Shown here piece after piece: positions 63,990 to 64,000 of a stretch of DNA of 64,000 bases (position 1 is its first letter; each line of letters begins with the position of its first letter). The stretch is from Streptomyces alanosinicus. GTDB taxonomy: Bacteria; Actinomycetota; Actinomycetes; Streptomycetales; Streptomycetaceae. The notes below the pieces were generated by a model. The model did no database searches. It was given only the letters and a program-made list of their open reading frames with translations, and was not told where the DNA came from. Made by a program: the position numbers and the translations under genes. Location of the stretch: assembly GCF_014650595.1 (NCBI RefSeq), contig NZ_BMVG01000003.1:62001-126000 (forward strand), read 5' to 3'.

Positions 63990-64000
63990 GGGCCTTACGT

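Overview
The window reads as a chromosomal segment of a Streptomyces-like actinomycete. Base composition is very GC-rich with strong third-position G/C. GTG starts are common, many adjacent genes overlap by 4 bp (ATGA or GTGA), and the families are typical of the genus: gluABCD, fused pcaDC, a PucR/hydantoinase cluster, SWIM/SNF2, DesK/DesR-type two-component systems, MocR. I see no tRNA or rRNA genes, transposases, integrases, CRISPR arrays or replication origins.

Layout. 1-4.5 kb: the end of a molybdopterin (sulfite oxidase-type) gene, the alkylation-repair pair ada-alkA/ogt, and a MetF-like reductase behind a MarR regulator whose promoter region carries a perfect dyad. 4.6-9.7 kb: a tiny Zn-ribbon protein, a CLC chloride channel, collapsed remnants of a narGHJI nitrate-reductase operon, a B3/4 protein and a MocR regulator. 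9.8-14.5 kb: an ABC-2 exporter (two permeases, one ATPase) divergent from its probable sensor kinase and response regulator. 14.5-20.2 kb: macrodomain, CrtI-like oxidoreductase, inositol-phosphatase family, a cytoplasmic gamma-glutamyltransferase homologue and a small secreted protein.

20.3-29.1 kb is the most coherent metabolic block, all on the minus strand: NCS1 permease, LLM flavin/F420 oxidoreductase, dihydropyrimidinase, beta-ureidopropionase 1, PucR regulator, class III aminotransferase, beta-ureidopropionase 2. Together they make a reductive pyrimidine (or hydantoin) degradation route, except that no classical dihydropyrimidine dehydrogenase is present; the LLM enzyme is the obvious candidate for the missing redox step. 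29.3-38.7 kb: a repeat-bearing Pro/Ala-rich protein, an XRE regulator with a likely leaderless promoter, a ClpC-type unfoldase, a secreted gamma-glutamyltransferase, an unknown membrane-anchored protein and a secreted CocE/S15-type hydrolase.

38.8-45.4 kb: the gluABCD glutamate uptake operon, a small hypothetical, exonuclease III, an MBL hydrolase, and a fused 3-oxoadipate enol-lactonase/carboxymuconolactone decarboxylase whose nucleophile-elbow Ser is Ala. 45.5-46.8 kb is a graveyard: a lipoprotein gene plus decayed fragments of an ECF sigma factor and a frameshifted TPR protein. 46.8-55.1 kb: a DHA2 drug exporter fused to three CnaB/carboxypeptidase-regulatory-like repeats, then a translationally coupled SWIM/SNF2 pair with minisatellites. 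55.2-62.0 kb: a sugar ABC transporter operon with ROK kinase, a GntR regulator and a divergent Gfo/Idh/MocA dehydrogenase, linked by two copies of the 15-bp element CGATTGTCCGGACAT. 62.1-64.0 kb: a lone cytochrome P450 and a LuxR-type response regulator whose kinase probably lies beyond the window.
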